Shown here: one piece after another, positions 1 to 7,854 of the stretch
How the letters are laid out: every line of letters starts with the position of its first letter
Position numbering within the stretch: position 1 is the first letter of the stretch
Source: Chitinibacter sp046530675
GTDB taxonomy: Bacteria; Pseudomonadota; Gammaproteobacteria; Burkholderiales; Chitinibacteraceae
Assembly: GCF_046530675.1 (NCBI RefSeq)
Contig: NZ_CP172558.1
Location: 1,550,001-1,614,000, forward strand
Direction of reading: 5' to 3'
Length of the DNA: 64,000 bases
Program-made: the position numbers and the translations under genes
Notes under the pieces: model-generated
Told to the model about the DNA's origin: nothing
Databases searched by the model: none
The model's input: the letters and a program-made list of their open reading frames with translations, nothing else

Positions 1-526
1 AATACAGCTGGGTGATCGCAAAGGCGATATTCATCGTACCCAGCGTCACAATGAACGAAGGCAGTTTGACGCGCGTCACCAGCAAGCCGTTGATCAGGCC
101 AAAACCGGCCGTCACGGCAAACCCGGCACCAATGGCAAGCACCGGATGCAGGCCGTAATCGTTGGCGACCTTGGTCATCACGACGCCGCCGAGCGCCATC
201 ACCATCCCGCACGACAAATCAATGCCCGCGGTCAGAATGATCAGTGTCTGGCCAATGGCGATCAGTCCGACCACCATCACCTGTTGCAAAATCAGCGAGA
301 AATTGGCGCCGGTGAAAAATTGCTCGCTCTGGAACGAGAAGAAAATACACGCCATCAGCAGGGCCAGCAGCGGCCCGAGTGTGCCAATCGACGGTAGACG
401 ATCCTGCAGGGAAGGCATGGTCATACTCCTTTTGCCCGGTTGATCTGTACCAGCGCCTGCGCCTGCTAGCGGTACTGGTGCTTCGAGCGCAATTGCTGCG
501 CCTGAATCGGCATTGCTCTGGCTCAT
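1..526 (-). CDS. frcC: Sugar ABC transporter permease (FrcC/RbsC-like), partial
   Basis: Inner-membrane permease of a ribose/fructose-type ABC importer. The reading frame starts with ATG at 526 and stays open for 175 codons to the window edge, so the C-terminal part is missing. The translation has a Pro/Ala-rich cytoplasmic start, then hydrophobic helices and the family motif LTAGIDLSCGMVMALGG (usually LTAGIDLSVG), followed by LPSFIVTLGTMNIAFAITQ, typical of FrcC. Its ATG overlaps the stop codon of the binding-protein gene by one base (TAATG), which points to translational coupling. The ATP-binding gene (frcA) is expected just beyond the window. Family is clear; the sugar is inferred. Confidence 0.85.
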   Translation of the reverse strand, partial: MSQSNADSGAAIALEAPVPLAGAGAGTDQPGKRSMTMPSLQDRLPSIGTLGPLLALLMACIFFSFQSEQFFTGANFSLILQQVMVVGLIAIGQTLIILTAGIDLSCGMVMALGGVVMTKVANDYGLHPVLAIGAGFAVTAGFGLINGLLVTRVKLPSFIVTLGTMNIAFAITQLY

Positions 527-1527
527 TATTTATTTCCCCAGCAGAGATCCATCCCGGTTTTGGTGTCCTTGCTGTCAACACCGGCGACGGGTTTGGCTGC
601 AATCAGTGTGACGCCGGTGTCGGTGTAGCCTGAGGGTTTTTTGCCCGTCTTGGCGTATTCAACGCCAGCAGCGACGCCCATCGCGGCCATTTTCAGCGGG
701 TATTGCTGCGAAGTGGCGGCGATTTTGCCTGCGGCGACATCACGAATGCCCTGACAGCCGCCATCGACCGACACGACCAACACGCCTTTTTCCTTGCCGG
801 CTTTTTTCAGCGCATTGAATGCGCCAGCGGCGGCGGGTTCGTTAATCGTGTAAACGAGGTTAATGTCGGGATTTTTCTGCAGGCAGTTTTCCATCGCGGT
901 CTGGCCTTTGGCCTGATCGCCAAAACTGTCGGCCATGCAGACGACTTCGGCCGGTTTGGCGAGCTGATTGTTGTTCGCGTCAAACGATTGCAGGCCAAAG
1001 CCTTTCAAAAAACCGTTGTGGCGTTGCGCGCCGACCGGATGGCCCGGGAACAGATCCAGCGTGGCGATTTTGACCGGTTTGCCAGCCAGTGAAGTTTTGG
1101 CGTATTCGCCGACCAGCATGCCCGCTTTGTAATTGTCGGTCGCAAACAGCGCATCGGTCGCATTGGCCGGCTCGGTCGGACTGTCGAGCGCGATAATCAG
1201 CACGCCTTTTTCGCGCGCTTTTTTAATGGTGGGGACGATGGCTTTGGAGTCGCTCGGCGTGATCAGGATGGTTTTGGCACCTGCAGCGATCATGTTTTCA
1301 ATCGCCGTCACCTGACCGGCATTATCGCCATCGGTTTTGCCCGCAGCGGACAGCAGCTTCGCGCCTTTCGCTTTGGCCTCGGCTGTTGCGCCTTCTTTCA
1401 TTTTGACAAAGAAGGGATTGGTTTCGGTTTTGGTGATCAGTCCGATCACCGGCTCTGCGGCAAGGGCTGGGAAAGTGATGCTGCCGAGCAAGATGGCGAT
1501 GGCGATGGCGATGTGTGTGCGTTGCAT
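526..1527 (-). CDS. frcB: Sugar ABC transporter substrate-binding protein (FrcB-like)
   Basis: Periplasmic binding protein of the type 1 (ribose/galactose) fold, 333 residues. It starts with a Sec signal peptide cut after ALA near residue 24, and the mature protein begins AEPVIGLITKTETNPFF, close to FrcB fructose-binding proteins. The motifs GAKTILITPSDSKAI, IIALDSPTEPANA and ATDNYKAGMLVGEYA are those of the FrcB/RbsB group. It delivers the sugar to the permease encoded directly downstream with a one-base overlap. It is the first gene of the operon, and an AT-rich upstream region with a 15-bp palindrome probably holds its promoter and operator. Fructose as substrate is inferred from family resemblance. 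Confidence 0.85.
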   Translation of the reverse strand: MQRTHIAIAIAILLGSITFPALAAEPVIGLITKTETNPFFVKMKEGATAEAKAKGAKLLSAAGKTDGDNAGQVTAIENMIAAGAKTILITPSDSKAIVPTIKKAREKGVLIIALDSPTEPANATDALFATDNYKAGMLVGEYAKTSLAGKPVKIATLDLFPGHPVGAQRHNGFLKGFGLQSFDANNNQLAKPAEVVCMADSFGDQAKGQTAMENCLQKNPDINLVYTINEPAAAGAFNALKKAGKEKGVLVVSVDGGCQGIRDVAAGKIAATSQQYPLKMAAMGVAAGVEYAKTGKKPSGYTDTGVTLIAAKPVAGVDSKDTKTGMDLCWGNK

Positions 1528-1585
1528 GGTGTTCTCCTGAATGAATGGGGTTCGACTGCAATCAAATCGTTCGTCTTTTATAAGT

Positions 1586-1600
1586 AAATCAATTTGATTT
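1586..1600. promoter_or_regulatory. Palindrome upstream of frcB, possible operator
   Basis: AAATCAATTTGATTT is a perfect inverted repeat (7-bp arms around one T) about 60 bp upstream of the frcB start codon, in an AT-rich stretch. A looser related sequence lies at about 1624-1645. The position suits an operator for a sugar-responsive repressor, but no regulator gene is visible here. Confidence 0.35.
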
Positions 1601-1736
1601 ATTAAAGATTATGCTTGTGGCGTTAATAAATCAATAGCCTTGATCTATATAAAAACCCTTAAATAACAAGCACTAAGTGGCTGCAGGTACAAACTAAGAC
1701 CGAGTCGTCACGCGAGCGTTGCTTAAATTTTCTTCT

Positions 1737-1785
1737 GGGTATATTGATGTGGGCATTGATGGGTAATGGCTTTGGCCATATACCG
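1737..1785. repeat. 49-bp GGGTAT/ATACCC intergenic repeat, copy 1
   Basis: Starts GGGTATATTGATGTGGG and ends GGCCATATACCG, exactly 49 bp like the other copies; only the last base departs from ATACCC. It lies in the 372-bp gap between frcB and the small membrane protein gene, where nothing else but the frcB upstream palindrome is recognisable. Confidence 0.7.
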
Positions 1786-1899
1786 GGTAAGGTATGGTTG
1801 GTGCTGCGCTCTGGATGTCACAAAAAATTAATCCATACACGGTGCGTCGATTCATCTGCTTAATCTAAGCTGACTTAAGTTTTTCTGCGGGGAAGGGTG

Positions 1900-2064
1900 A
1901 TGATGGCTTGGATCGTGCTTTTGGTGCTGGTGGTTTATTTGCTGATCAGTTGGCAGCGGTATCGACGCGATGGGCGGGTACAAGATGTGCGGCGTAAGCC
2001 GTTTGATTTCAATATCTATCTGTATTCACCCAGCCGGAGTGCAAAAATCCGGCGGGATGAATAA
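1900..2064 (+). CDS. Small single-span membrane protein, 54 residues
   Basis: Short open frame with a good ribosome binding site (GGGGAAGGG just upstream of tandem ATG codons at 1900 and 1903). The product has a hydrophobic N-terminal helix, MMAWIVLLVLVVYLLISW, followed by a basic tail rich in Arg and Tyr (WQRYRRDGR, then RRKPFDFNIYLYSPS). This is the layout of a small inner-membrane protein with a cytoplasmic tail. It stands alone between frcB (opposite strand) and sbcB (convergent, 28 bp away). No function can be assigned. Codon use is like that of the neighbours, which supports a real gene. Confidence 0.6.
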   Translation: MMAWIVLLVLVVYLLISWQRYRRDGRVQDVRRKPFDFNIYLYSPSRSAKIRRDE

Positions 2065-2092
2065 GTGTCAGGCGGTCTGTCGGGTGAGGTGA

Positions 2093-3520
2093 TTAAAATT
2101 CCGGCGCAATCTGTTCGGCATAATCATAGAGCGCGGCCAGAATTGCTTCGCTGCGCTCGTCTCCTTCCGGCAGGGTTTCGGCCAAGCGGTCGATTTCTTC
2201 GCTATAGGCCTCAAGCGTCAAGGCATTAGCCGCGCCGTCGAACAGCCGCGCGTTGCGCCATTGCTCCCAGTGCGAAGTTTCGTCATCGCTTAGCGTGTGT
2301 GGGAAATTTCTCGCGCGATAGCGGAAAAATAATTCTTCCAGCTGCCGGTCTTCAAAATGAACCATTTCGCTCGCGAGCTTGTCGCCGCTCATGCCGCGCA
2401 AGCGCGTCAATGTGCGACGGTCGGTGTTCGATACAAAACCGCCGTACAGATTCGCATCAACGTCCTGCTTCTCCATCGCTTCGCGGGCAAACACTTCGCC
2501 CCACGGTAGAGCTGGTGCTGCGTTCAGTTTGGCCGCGTTGGCGTTGATGATTGCCATATCAATATTCCAGCGAGCGATGTCGTCGGGACGCAGCACTTTC
2601 AGATTGCCGACGACAATCGGCGATTTATTGGCATGAATGGTTTTAACCGGCAGCCGCGGCGTTTCGCCCAATTCGTCCTGACGCGTGAACATCCGGCGGC
2701 GGATTTCGGCGGGCGGCAGCGTGAACAGCTCGGCCGGATCGACCGCCAGATCCCAGACGATGATTTCGTTCTTGTTGGTCGGATGCACGCCCAGCGGCCA
2801 GACGATGGCGAGATTGCCGCGTTCGACGCCGTACATGCCCGAGATATGAACGAATGGCCGCGGCTGCGCGACATTGATTTCGTCGAAAACGCGCTGCTTG
2901 CTGCGCAGGCCAAGACAAAAATCAAATAGCTTGGGCTGCGCATCGCGAATCAGTCTGGCCAGTGCAATCGTGGCGCGCACGTCGGACAGCGCATCGTGCG
3001 CCGCTTCATGCGCGAGTCCGTTGGCGACGGTCAGATGTTCGAGCTTGAAGCTGACGCGGCCGTCTTCGTGTTGCGGCCACACAATCCCGTCGGGGCGTAG
3101 CGCGTAAACGGTGCGGACGACGTCGAGCAGATCCCAGCGTCCGCAGCCGTTCTGCCATTCGCGCGCGTACGGGTCGATCAGGTTGCGCCAGAACATATAA
3201 CGCGTGACTTCGTCGTCAAACCGGATCGTGTTGTAGCCGACGCCGATGGTTTCGGGTTTGGCGAGTTCGCGCTCGATCGCTGCGGCAAACTGATATTCGG
3301 GAATGCCGTTTTCCAGGCAAAACTGCGGCGTAATGCCGGTCAGCAGACACGCTTCGGGCGCAGGCAGATAATCGTTGGCGGGCTGGCAATGCAGATTGAT
3401 TGCGTTGCCGATTTCATTGAGTTGCTCGTCGGTGCGAATGCCGGCAAATTGCGCCGGGCGGTCGGTTTTCGGGTTAACGCCAAAGGTTTCGTAATCGTGC
3501 CAAAGAAATGTATGCGACAT
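2093..3520 (-). CDS. sbcB: Exodeoxyribonuclease I
   Basis: Exonuclease I removes nucleotides 3' to 5' from single-stranded DNA in recombination and mismatch repair. At 475 residues it has the normal length. The N-terminus carries the DEDD exonuclease motif (FLWHDYETFGVNPKTDRPAQ, with the metal-binding Asp and Glu of DYE), then GVGYNTIRFDDEVTRYMFWRN and the conserved HEAAHDALSDVRATIALA near residue 175. The C-terminal part contains the SH3-like and exonuclease-C regions. It is a single-gene unit; its upstream side faces a decayed LysR gene. Confidence 0.95.
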   Translation of the reverse strand: MSHTFLWHDYETFGVNPKTDRPAQFAGIRTDEQLNEIGNAINLHCQPANDYLPAPEACLLTGITPQFCLENGIPEYQFAAAIERELAKPETIGVGYNTIRFDDEVTRYMFWRNLIDPYAREWQNGCGRWDLLDVVRTVYALRPDGIVWPQHEDGRVSFKLEHLTVANGLAHEAAHDALSDVRATIALARLIRDAQPKLFDFCLGLRSKQRVFDEINVAQPRPFVHISGMYGVERGNLAIVWPLGVHPTNKNEIIVWDLAVDPAELFTLPPAEIRRRMFTRQDELGETPRLPVKTIHANKSPIVVGNLKVLRPDDIARWNIDMAIINANAAKLNAAPALPWGEVFAREAMEKQDVDANLYGGFVSNTDRRTLTRLRGMSGDKLASEMVHFEDRQLEELFFRYRARNFPHTLSDDETSHWEQWRNARLFDGAANALTLEAYSEEIDRLAETLPEGDERSEAILAALYDYAEQIAPEF

Positions 3521-3607
3521 GCCGGATACCGAGAGAAGAGGGGCGAAATGTCCGCCAGTTTAGCGGTGATTGGCCGCGCTGCAAAATGGCTTTATAGATA
3601 CGTGTTT

Positions 3608-3656
3608 GGGTATGCCTTTCTGTATTAATCATTAATTGATCTACATGGCTATACCC
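3608..3656. repeat. 49-bp GGGTAT/ATACCC intergenic repeat, copy 2
   Basis: Starts GGGTATGCC and ends GGCTATACCC, so the outer nine to ten bases are nearly self-complementary. It abuts the remnant 3' end of the LysR pseudogene. Confidence 0.75.
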
Positions 3657-3954
3657 TGTGGTTAATGCTGCGTGCTGGATTTGCTGGCGTAGCCAGCGGC
3701 GCAATGGATCTTGGGCGGTGCGCTGATGCCAGATTTGCATCACTTCAACGTGCGGCAAAGCAAATGGCAATGGGTGTTAACCAGCGTTGCGATTAGTGGC
3801 GTGAGCTGGGCTGCCAGCGCGTGCGGCACGCACAAACAAGGGGTCGCCAAACGCATGCCGCAATTTATTGAGTTTGTGGCTGAGCGCCATGCGTTCCTGA
3901 TACAGGGTATTGAAATACCAGCAGTAGATTCAAATCTTTGTGATGGGTATTCAT
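3657..3954 (-). pseudogene. Decayed LysR-family regulator
   Basis: No long frame exists here, but the minus strand spells out pieces of a LysR regulator in several frames. It starts with ATG at 3954 (MNTHHKDLNLLLVFQ), shifts frame into YQERMALSHKLNKLRHAFGD and DPLFVRAARA, shifts again into ALAAQLTPLIATLVN, then jumps to a C-terminal tail, PFALPHVEVMQIWHQRTAQD and DPLRRWLRQQIQHAAL. Most of the helix-turn-helix and nearly all of the effector domain (about 200 codons) are deleted. It lies divergent from the DJ-1/PfpI gene at 4038, an arrangement in which a LysR protein often controls its neighbour, so that control has probably been lost. Confidence 0.75.
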
Positions 3955-3983
3955 TATTTGAATTTTTAGCCATTTTGTTAATC

Positions 3984-4025
3984 TGCTAACAGCTAACAGC
4001 TAACAGCTAACAGCTAACAGCTAAC
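3984..4025 (+). repeat. Heptanucleotide tandem repeat (AGCTAAC) in 5' leader
   Basis: Five perfect tandem AGCTAAC units preceded by one TGCTAAC unit end directly before the ribosome binding site AAGGAG of the next gene. Seven is not a multiple of three, but the array is untranslated, so copy-number change would alter promoter or leader spacing rather than reading frame. Confidence 0.9.
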
Positions 4026-4037
4026 AAGGAGCAAGTC

Positions 4038-4712
4038 ATGAAAATTCTGATGGTATTAACTTCGCACGATCAACTGGGGAATACGGGCGAGAAAACCGGT
4101 TTCTGGCTCGAGGAATTCGCTGCGCCGTACTATGTTTTCCGCGATGCTGGTGTCGAGCTGGTGCTGGCGTCGCCCAAAGGCGGCCAGCCGCCGCTTGACC
4201 CGAAAAGCAGTGCCGCCGCTTCGCAAACCGCAGCGACGACACGCTTTAATGCTGATGCGGCCGCCATGGCACAGCTCGCTGCAACGCAGGTTTTGAGTCA
4301 AGTCAGCGCCGATGATTTTGACGCGCTGTTTTATCCGGGCGGTCACGGGCCTTTGTGGGATCTGGCCGAGGATAAGGATTCAATCGCGCTGATCGAAAGC
4401 TTTATCGCACAAGGCAAGCCGATCGCAGCGGTTTGCCATGCGCCAGCCGTATTGCGCCATGTGAAGGCCGCTAATGGCGATTACTTGGTCGCGGGCAAGC
4501 GAGTGACGGGCTTTAGTAATGCCGAAGAGGGGGCGGTTGGTCTGACGCAAGTCGTACCGTTTTTGCTCGAAGACATGCTCAAAGCCAATGGCGGCAACTA
4601 TATCGCTGGTGCAATGTGGCAAAGCCATGTCGTGCAAGATGGCTTGTTGATCACAGGGCAAAACCCGGCTTCGTCCGAGGCGTGCGCTCAGGTATTGCTC
4701 GAGCAGCTTTGA
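4038..4712 (+). CDS. DJ-1/PfpI-family protein (type 1 glutamine amidotransferase-like, Hsp31 group)
   Basis: A 224-residue class I glutamine amidotransferase-like protein of the Hsp31/DJ-1 group, linked in the family to glyoxalase III-like or deglycase chemistry and stress protection. The start MKILMVLTSHDQLGNTGEKTG and the segment FWLEEFAAPYYVFRDAGVEL are typical. The nucleophile elbow is AAVCHAPAVL with the reactive Cys near residue 134, and FYPGGHGPLWDL carries the conserved Gly-rich loop. The ribosome binding site AAGGAG sits directly after a tandem heptamer array, and the divergent LysR gene is dead, so regulation is probably altered. The exact substrate is unknown. Confidence 0.85.
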   Translation: MKILMVLTSHDQLGNTGEKTGFWLEEFAAPYYVFRDAGVELVLASPKGGQPPLDPKSSAAASQTAATTRFNADAAAMAQLAATQVLSQVSADDFDALFYPGGHGPLWDLAEDKDSIALIESFIAQGKPIAAVCHAPAVLRHVKAANGDYLVAGKRVTGFSNAEEGAVGLTQVVPFLLEDMLKANGGNYIAGAMWQSHVVQDGLLITGQNPASSEACAQVLLEQL

Positions 4713-4719
4713 TATTGAT

Positions 4720-4768
4720 GGGTATGGCTTTGTGGGTCTTGATACTTAAGGTGCGCAGGGCTATACCC
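4720..4768. repeat. 49-bp GGGTAT/ATACCC intergenic repeat, copy 3
   Basis: Starts GGGTATGGC and ends GCTATACCC, beginning 7 bp after the stop codon of the DJ-1/PfpI gene. The outer nine bases pair almost perfectly. Confidence 0.8.
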
Positions 4769-4801
4769 TTGCTTTTATTCTGAGTGCAGAAACGCTGGAC
4801 G

Positions 4802-4822
4802 AAAAAAAACGCCTTTCGGCGT
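4802..4822 (-). terminator. Rho-independent terminator of tRNA-Pro
   Basis: On the minus strand the stem ACGCC-GAAA-GGCGT is followed by a run of eight T residues. It lies 27 bp downstream of the tRNA-Pro 3' end. Confidence 0.85.
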
Positions 4823-4849
4823 GATTTTTGCTGCTGAAAATTTTAATTC

Positions 4850-4926
4850 TGGTCGGGGCGGTGGGATTCGAACTCACGACCACCTGGTCCCAAACCAGGT
4901 GCGCTACCGGGCTGCGCTACGCCCCG
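4850..4926 (-). tRNA. tRNA-Pro (anticodon UGG)
   Basis: A 77-base tRNA with encoded CCA. The acceptor stem CGGGGCG pairs with the 3' end before ACCA. The D arm TAGCGCAGCCCGGTAGCGC, the anticodon loop TTTGGGA with anticodon TGG, and the T arm GTGAGTTCGAATCCCAC are all standard. It is followed by a clear terminator. Confidence 0.97.
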
Positions 4927-5126
4927 ACTAGAGGTTGCGAAATATACCGATGCAGGCCGGTTTCGTCAACGGGTTTCTGGTTTGTCGAAAGGCTTTTTTT
5001 GCTAAATATCTGATTGTAATTATTTTTTATGCTCCGATTTTTCGGGGTGAACATCTTCAGTTTGCCAGCGGTAATTTGCCTGGGTTTGGGTACAATAGTG
5101 ATTTCATTCAGACGCAGGGGCAGGCA

Positions 5127-5408
5127 ATGGGGTATCGCATTCAAAAGTGGGGACAGGGATTGTGTTTGACTCTGTTGGCTTTCGCGCTGATCGCATGCAG
5201 CAAAATCACGGCCGAAAATTATCAGAAGATCGAGACCGGGATGTCGCGCGCTCAGGTGGTTGAAATTCTGGGTGAACCGACGCAGACGCAGACTTCGAAT
5301 CTGGTCGGTATTGCCAGTGAGCAGGCCGTTTGGGAAAGTGGCAAAGTCAAAATCACGGCGACTCTGGTTAATGACACTGTGCTGATTCGCAATATGAGTC
5401 AGCAATAA
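5127..5408 (+). CDS. Small lipoprotein, DUF3862/SmpA-OmlA-like fold
   Basis: A 93-residue predicted lipoprotein. The signal peptide ends in the lipobox LIAC with Cys near residue 29. The mature part, NYQKIETGMSRAQVVEILGE followed by PTQTQT, carries the Gly-Met-x-x-x-x-V-x-x-x-x-G-x-P pattern of the SmpA/OmlA (BamE) and DUF3862 folds. ATG 5127 was chosen over the farther upstream codon at 4935 because it puts the signal peptide at the N-terminus; the upstream codon would read through tRNA-Pro flanking DNA. It is monocistronic and of unknown role, probably in the envelope. Confidence 0.7.
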   Translation: MGYRIQKWGQGLCLTLLAFALIACSKITAENYQKIETGMSRAQVVEILGEPTQTQTSNLVGIASEQAVWESGKVKITATLVNDTVLIRNMSQQ

Positions 5409-5458
5409 ACCGCGGTGCGCAGGCAAAACACAGCACAGCTATTAAAACCATGCAGCCT

Positions 5459-5507
5459 GGGTATATTGAGCAAGGCTTTGTTGTAATTGGCTTTCGGAGT
5501 AATACTC
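5459..5507. repeat. 49-bp GGGTAT/ATACCC intergenic repeat, copy 4
   Basis: Starts GGGTATATTGAGCAAGG and ends GTAATACTC. It runs up to and touches the stop codon of the convergent tetR-family gene. Confidence 0.6.
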
Positions 5508-6138
5508 AGGCAGGTATTTGAGGCCGGTAGCCTTGCAGAAATAATTTCACCGCGCTACTGACCTGGCTGGCGATCATTTCTGCGGTCGGCTCGCAGACCG
5601 AGAGCTGGATTTTGCGCATCACGCCCGCATCGCACAGCGCAAAAAATTGTTCTGCCGCCAGTGTGGTGTCGGCGATGTCTACAATGCCGCGTTGATGCAA
5701 ATGATCGAGATAGTGCGCCAGATTCCGTCGTGCCAGTGCGGGGCCGCTTTCTTCAATGGCCTGGCCGAGCTCGGGAAACTGCATGGCTTCGGCCAATACG
5801 ATGCGAAACAGCGCGCGCTGGTGGGCTTCGAGCAAGCTTGTTAACCATTGCTGACCTATCGTCTGCAAAATCAGCTCGGGCGGCGTATCGCTGTATTCGC
5901 TCGGCGGCGAATCATGTGACCCGCCTTTGCAGCATTCGCCCTGAATCAGTGCGACAAACAGCGTTTCCTTGTTTTCAAAATAATTGTATAGCGTCCCCTT
6001 CGAGACCCCGGCACTTCTGGCGATTTGTTCCATGCTGGCGGCGGCAAAACCTTTGTTCATGAAAATTTCACGTGCGCCTTCGAGAATTTGCTCACGCTTG
6101 CTTTCGCTGAGTTTGCTGGCTGTGGAAGAATCTGACAT
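5506..6138 (-). CDS. TetR/AcrR-family repressor of the adjacent RND pump
   Basis: A 210-residue TetR-family regulator. The N-terminal helix-turn-helix is canonical: REQILEGAREIFMNKGFAAA, SMEQIARSAGVSKGTLYNYF and ENKETLFVALI, with the YNYFENKE signature near residues 55-62. The C-terminal domain would bind the inducing drug. The gene is transcribed away from the efflux operon, and a perfect 9-bp inverted repeat lies between them, so the protein most likely represses both itself and the pump. Confidence 0.9.
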   Translation of the reverse strand: MSDSSTASKLSESKREQILEGAREIFMNKGFAAASMEQIARSAGVSKGTLYNYFENKETLFVALIQGECCKGGSHDSPPSEYSDTPPELILQTIGQQWLTSLLEAHQRALFRIVLAEAMQFPELGQAIEESGPALARRNLAHYLDHLHQRGIVDIADTTLAAEQFFALCDAGVMRKIQLSVCEPTAEMIASQVSSAVKLFLQGYRPQIPA

Positions 6139-6171
6139 CGAAGCTATTCCAAAAAATATTCAAGCGGCATG

Positions 6172-6192
6172 TTGACCGAACCGTTCGGTCAA
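6172..6192. promoter_or_regulatory. TetR-type operator between repressor and efflux operon
   Basis: TTGACCGAA-CCG-TTCGGTCAA has perfect 9-bp arms around a 3-bp centre. It lies 33 bp upstream of the repressor start and about 120 bp before the outer membrane factor gene. Size and symmetry are typical for TetR-family dimers. Confidence 0.8.
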
Positions 6193-6310
6193 TATAGCAT
6201 GATTCGCACTCAGTAAACCATCTCCGCTAGCTGGCCGTGCTACCCGACGCTTTGCCGTGCTTGCGACACTGACCATTTTTTCCGGATTTTCTTTGAGGGA
6301 GCCGAGGTCT

Positions 6311-7738
6311 ATGCGACTTCGATTGATAATTTTGTTGCTGGCGACGACGCTGGGGGGGTGCGCAGTTAACCTGCCCGCGCCGACGGCTGAGCAGCTTGAT
6401 CCGAAAGCGACTGAATGGCAGGCGAGTGTGCCAACTGCTAATCCAACTGCTAATCAGTTTGCGGACAAACTGACCGAGCAAGCGAGCTGGTGGCAAACGT
6501 GGAATGACCCGGTGCTGAGTCAGCTGCAAGCAGCGGCGCAGCAGGAAAACCCGACCTTGCAAATAGCCGAAGCGAAAATTCGCGAAGCTCGTGCCAAAGC
6601 ATATTCGGCCAAAGCCTATTTGTGGCCGACGATAGACGCCAAAGCCGACAATACGCGCAGCCGTAATGAAATGATTGCACCCGGGTTTGTGACTGACAAC
6701 CGCTCAGTTGGGCTTGATGCAAGCTGGGAAATCGATCTGTGGGGCGGCGTGCGTGCTGCCGAGCAGGGGCTGCTGGCCAATCTGGCCGCCAGAGAAACCG
6801 AATGGCACGACGCGCGTGCCAGCATCGCCGCCGAAGTCGCCAATGCCTATGTGACCTATCGTGCCTATCAGACGCTGGCTGACATTGTTGCGCTCGATCT
6901 AGCGTCGCGTGATCGCAGTTTGCAGCTGACGCAGGAAAAAGCCAGCGTCGGTTTGGCCAGCCCGGTCGATGTCGCCTTGCTTGAAGCCAGTAGCGGCGAC
7001 GGAGAGGCGCAACTGGTCGAAATGCAGCAGGGGCAAATGCTGGCGGTCAAAGCGCTCGTCGCATTGACCGGCCTGGCTGAAAGCGAAGTGCGTTTGCAAC
7101 TCGCTCCGCAGAGCGACTTGCCACGGCCAGCCGGGTTTACCGTCGCCAGCCTGCCGGCAGAAGTCATTGCCCAGCGTCCGGATGTCCGCATTGCTGCCGA
7201 ACAGGTCAAAATGGCTGCCGCCGATGTGGGTGTTGCCGAAGTTCGCCGCCTGCCGTCAATCAGCCTGTTTGGCGCGATCAGTATTGGCGAGCAGCGCGTT
7301 GGAAGCGCCGAATTATCAGGGCAAACCTGGTCGTTTGGCCCGACGATCAAACTGCCGATTTTCAACGCCGGTCGCCTGAAATCCGACAGGGATGCGGCAC
7401 AGGCACGCTACGATCAGGCGCTGGCGGCTTATCAGCAAGTGGTGCGACAGGCCGTGCGTGAGGTCGAAGAAAACATGGTGCGGCTGGAGGCTTCTGCCAA
7501 ACGGGTAGTTGCGACCGAGCGTTCGGTCGTTGGCTATCAAAAACAGCTCGCCTCAAACGAAGCGATGTGGCAAGCCGGGATGAGCAGCCTGCTCGATCTG
7601 GAAATTTCGCGCCGTTTTCTGCTCACCGCGCAAACGCGGCAGATCAATCTGAAACGCGAACAACTGGCCAACTGGATCGCGTTGTATAAATCGGTCGGCG
7701 GCGAATGGCCGCAGGATAAAACGGCCACTGCGGAATAA
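6311..7738 (+). CDS. Outer membrane factor lipoprotein of RND efflux system (NodT/OprM family)
   Basis: A 475-residue TolC-like channel of the NodT family, which joins the RND pump through the outer membrane. ATG 6311 follows GAGGGAGCC and puts a lipoprotein signal with lipobox LGGC (Cys near residue 17) at the N-terminus; an in-frame codon at 6257 lacks this logic. Family marks include WWQTWNDPVLSQLQAAAQQE, SWEIDLWGG, QRPDVRIAAEQVKMAAADVG and PIFNAGRLKSDRDAAQA. It is the first gene of the operon OMF-adaptor-pump, under the TetR repressor to the left. Confidence 0.92.
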   Translation: MRLRLIILLLATTLGGCAVNLPAPTAEQLDPKATEWQASVPTANPTANQFADKLTEQASWWQTWNDPVLSQLQAAAQQENPTLQIAEAKIREARAKAYSAKAYLWPTIDAKADNTRSRNEMIAPGFVTDNRSVGLDASWEIDLWGGVRAAEQGLLANLAARETEWHDARASIAAEVANAYVTYRAYQTLADIVALDLASRDRSLQLTQEKASVGLASPVDVALLEASSGDGEAQLVEMQQGQMLAVKALVALTGLAESEVRLQLAPQSDLPRPAGFTVASLPAEVIAQRPDVRIAAEQVKMAAADVGVAEVRRLPSISLFGAISIGEQRVGSAELSGQTWSFGPTIKLPIFNAGRLKSDRDAAQARYDQALAAYQQVVRQAVREVEENMVRLEASAKRVVATERSVVGYQKQLASNEAMWQAGMSSLLDLEISRRFLLTAQTRQINLKREQLANWIALYKSVGGEWPQDKTATAE

Positions 7739-7795
7739 GCATTCGACGCTGTTGACGTTCTGGACGGGTTTCCAAATGAATGTCAATCAGCCAAT

Positions 7796-7844
7796 GGGTA
7801 TTGCCTTGCAGGGCAATCATGAGTTGAGTTACATAAAGATACTG
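7796..7844. repeat. 49-bp GGGTAT/ATACCC intergenic repeat, copy 5
   Basis: Starts GGGTATTGCCTTGCAGGG and ends AAAGATACTG, in the 116-bp gap between the outer membrane factor and adaptor genes, ending 10 bp before the adaptor start codon. Confidence 0.6.
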
Positions 7845-7854
7845 GAGTAGGGTA

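Noticed and set aside
1790..1840. AGGTATGG...CCATACAC as a second repeat copy beside copy 1
   Set aside because: The outer ends are two bases off the fixed spacing and the match is weak.
3711..3989. 92-codon plus-strand frame and a 77-codon minus-strand frame in the sbcB-DJ-1 gap
   Set aside because: The minus-strand sequence is clearly pieces of one LysR gene in different frames; these frames are by-products of that pseudogene.
3984..4025. Possible CRISPR-like array
   Set aside because: Units are contiguous heptamers without spacers.
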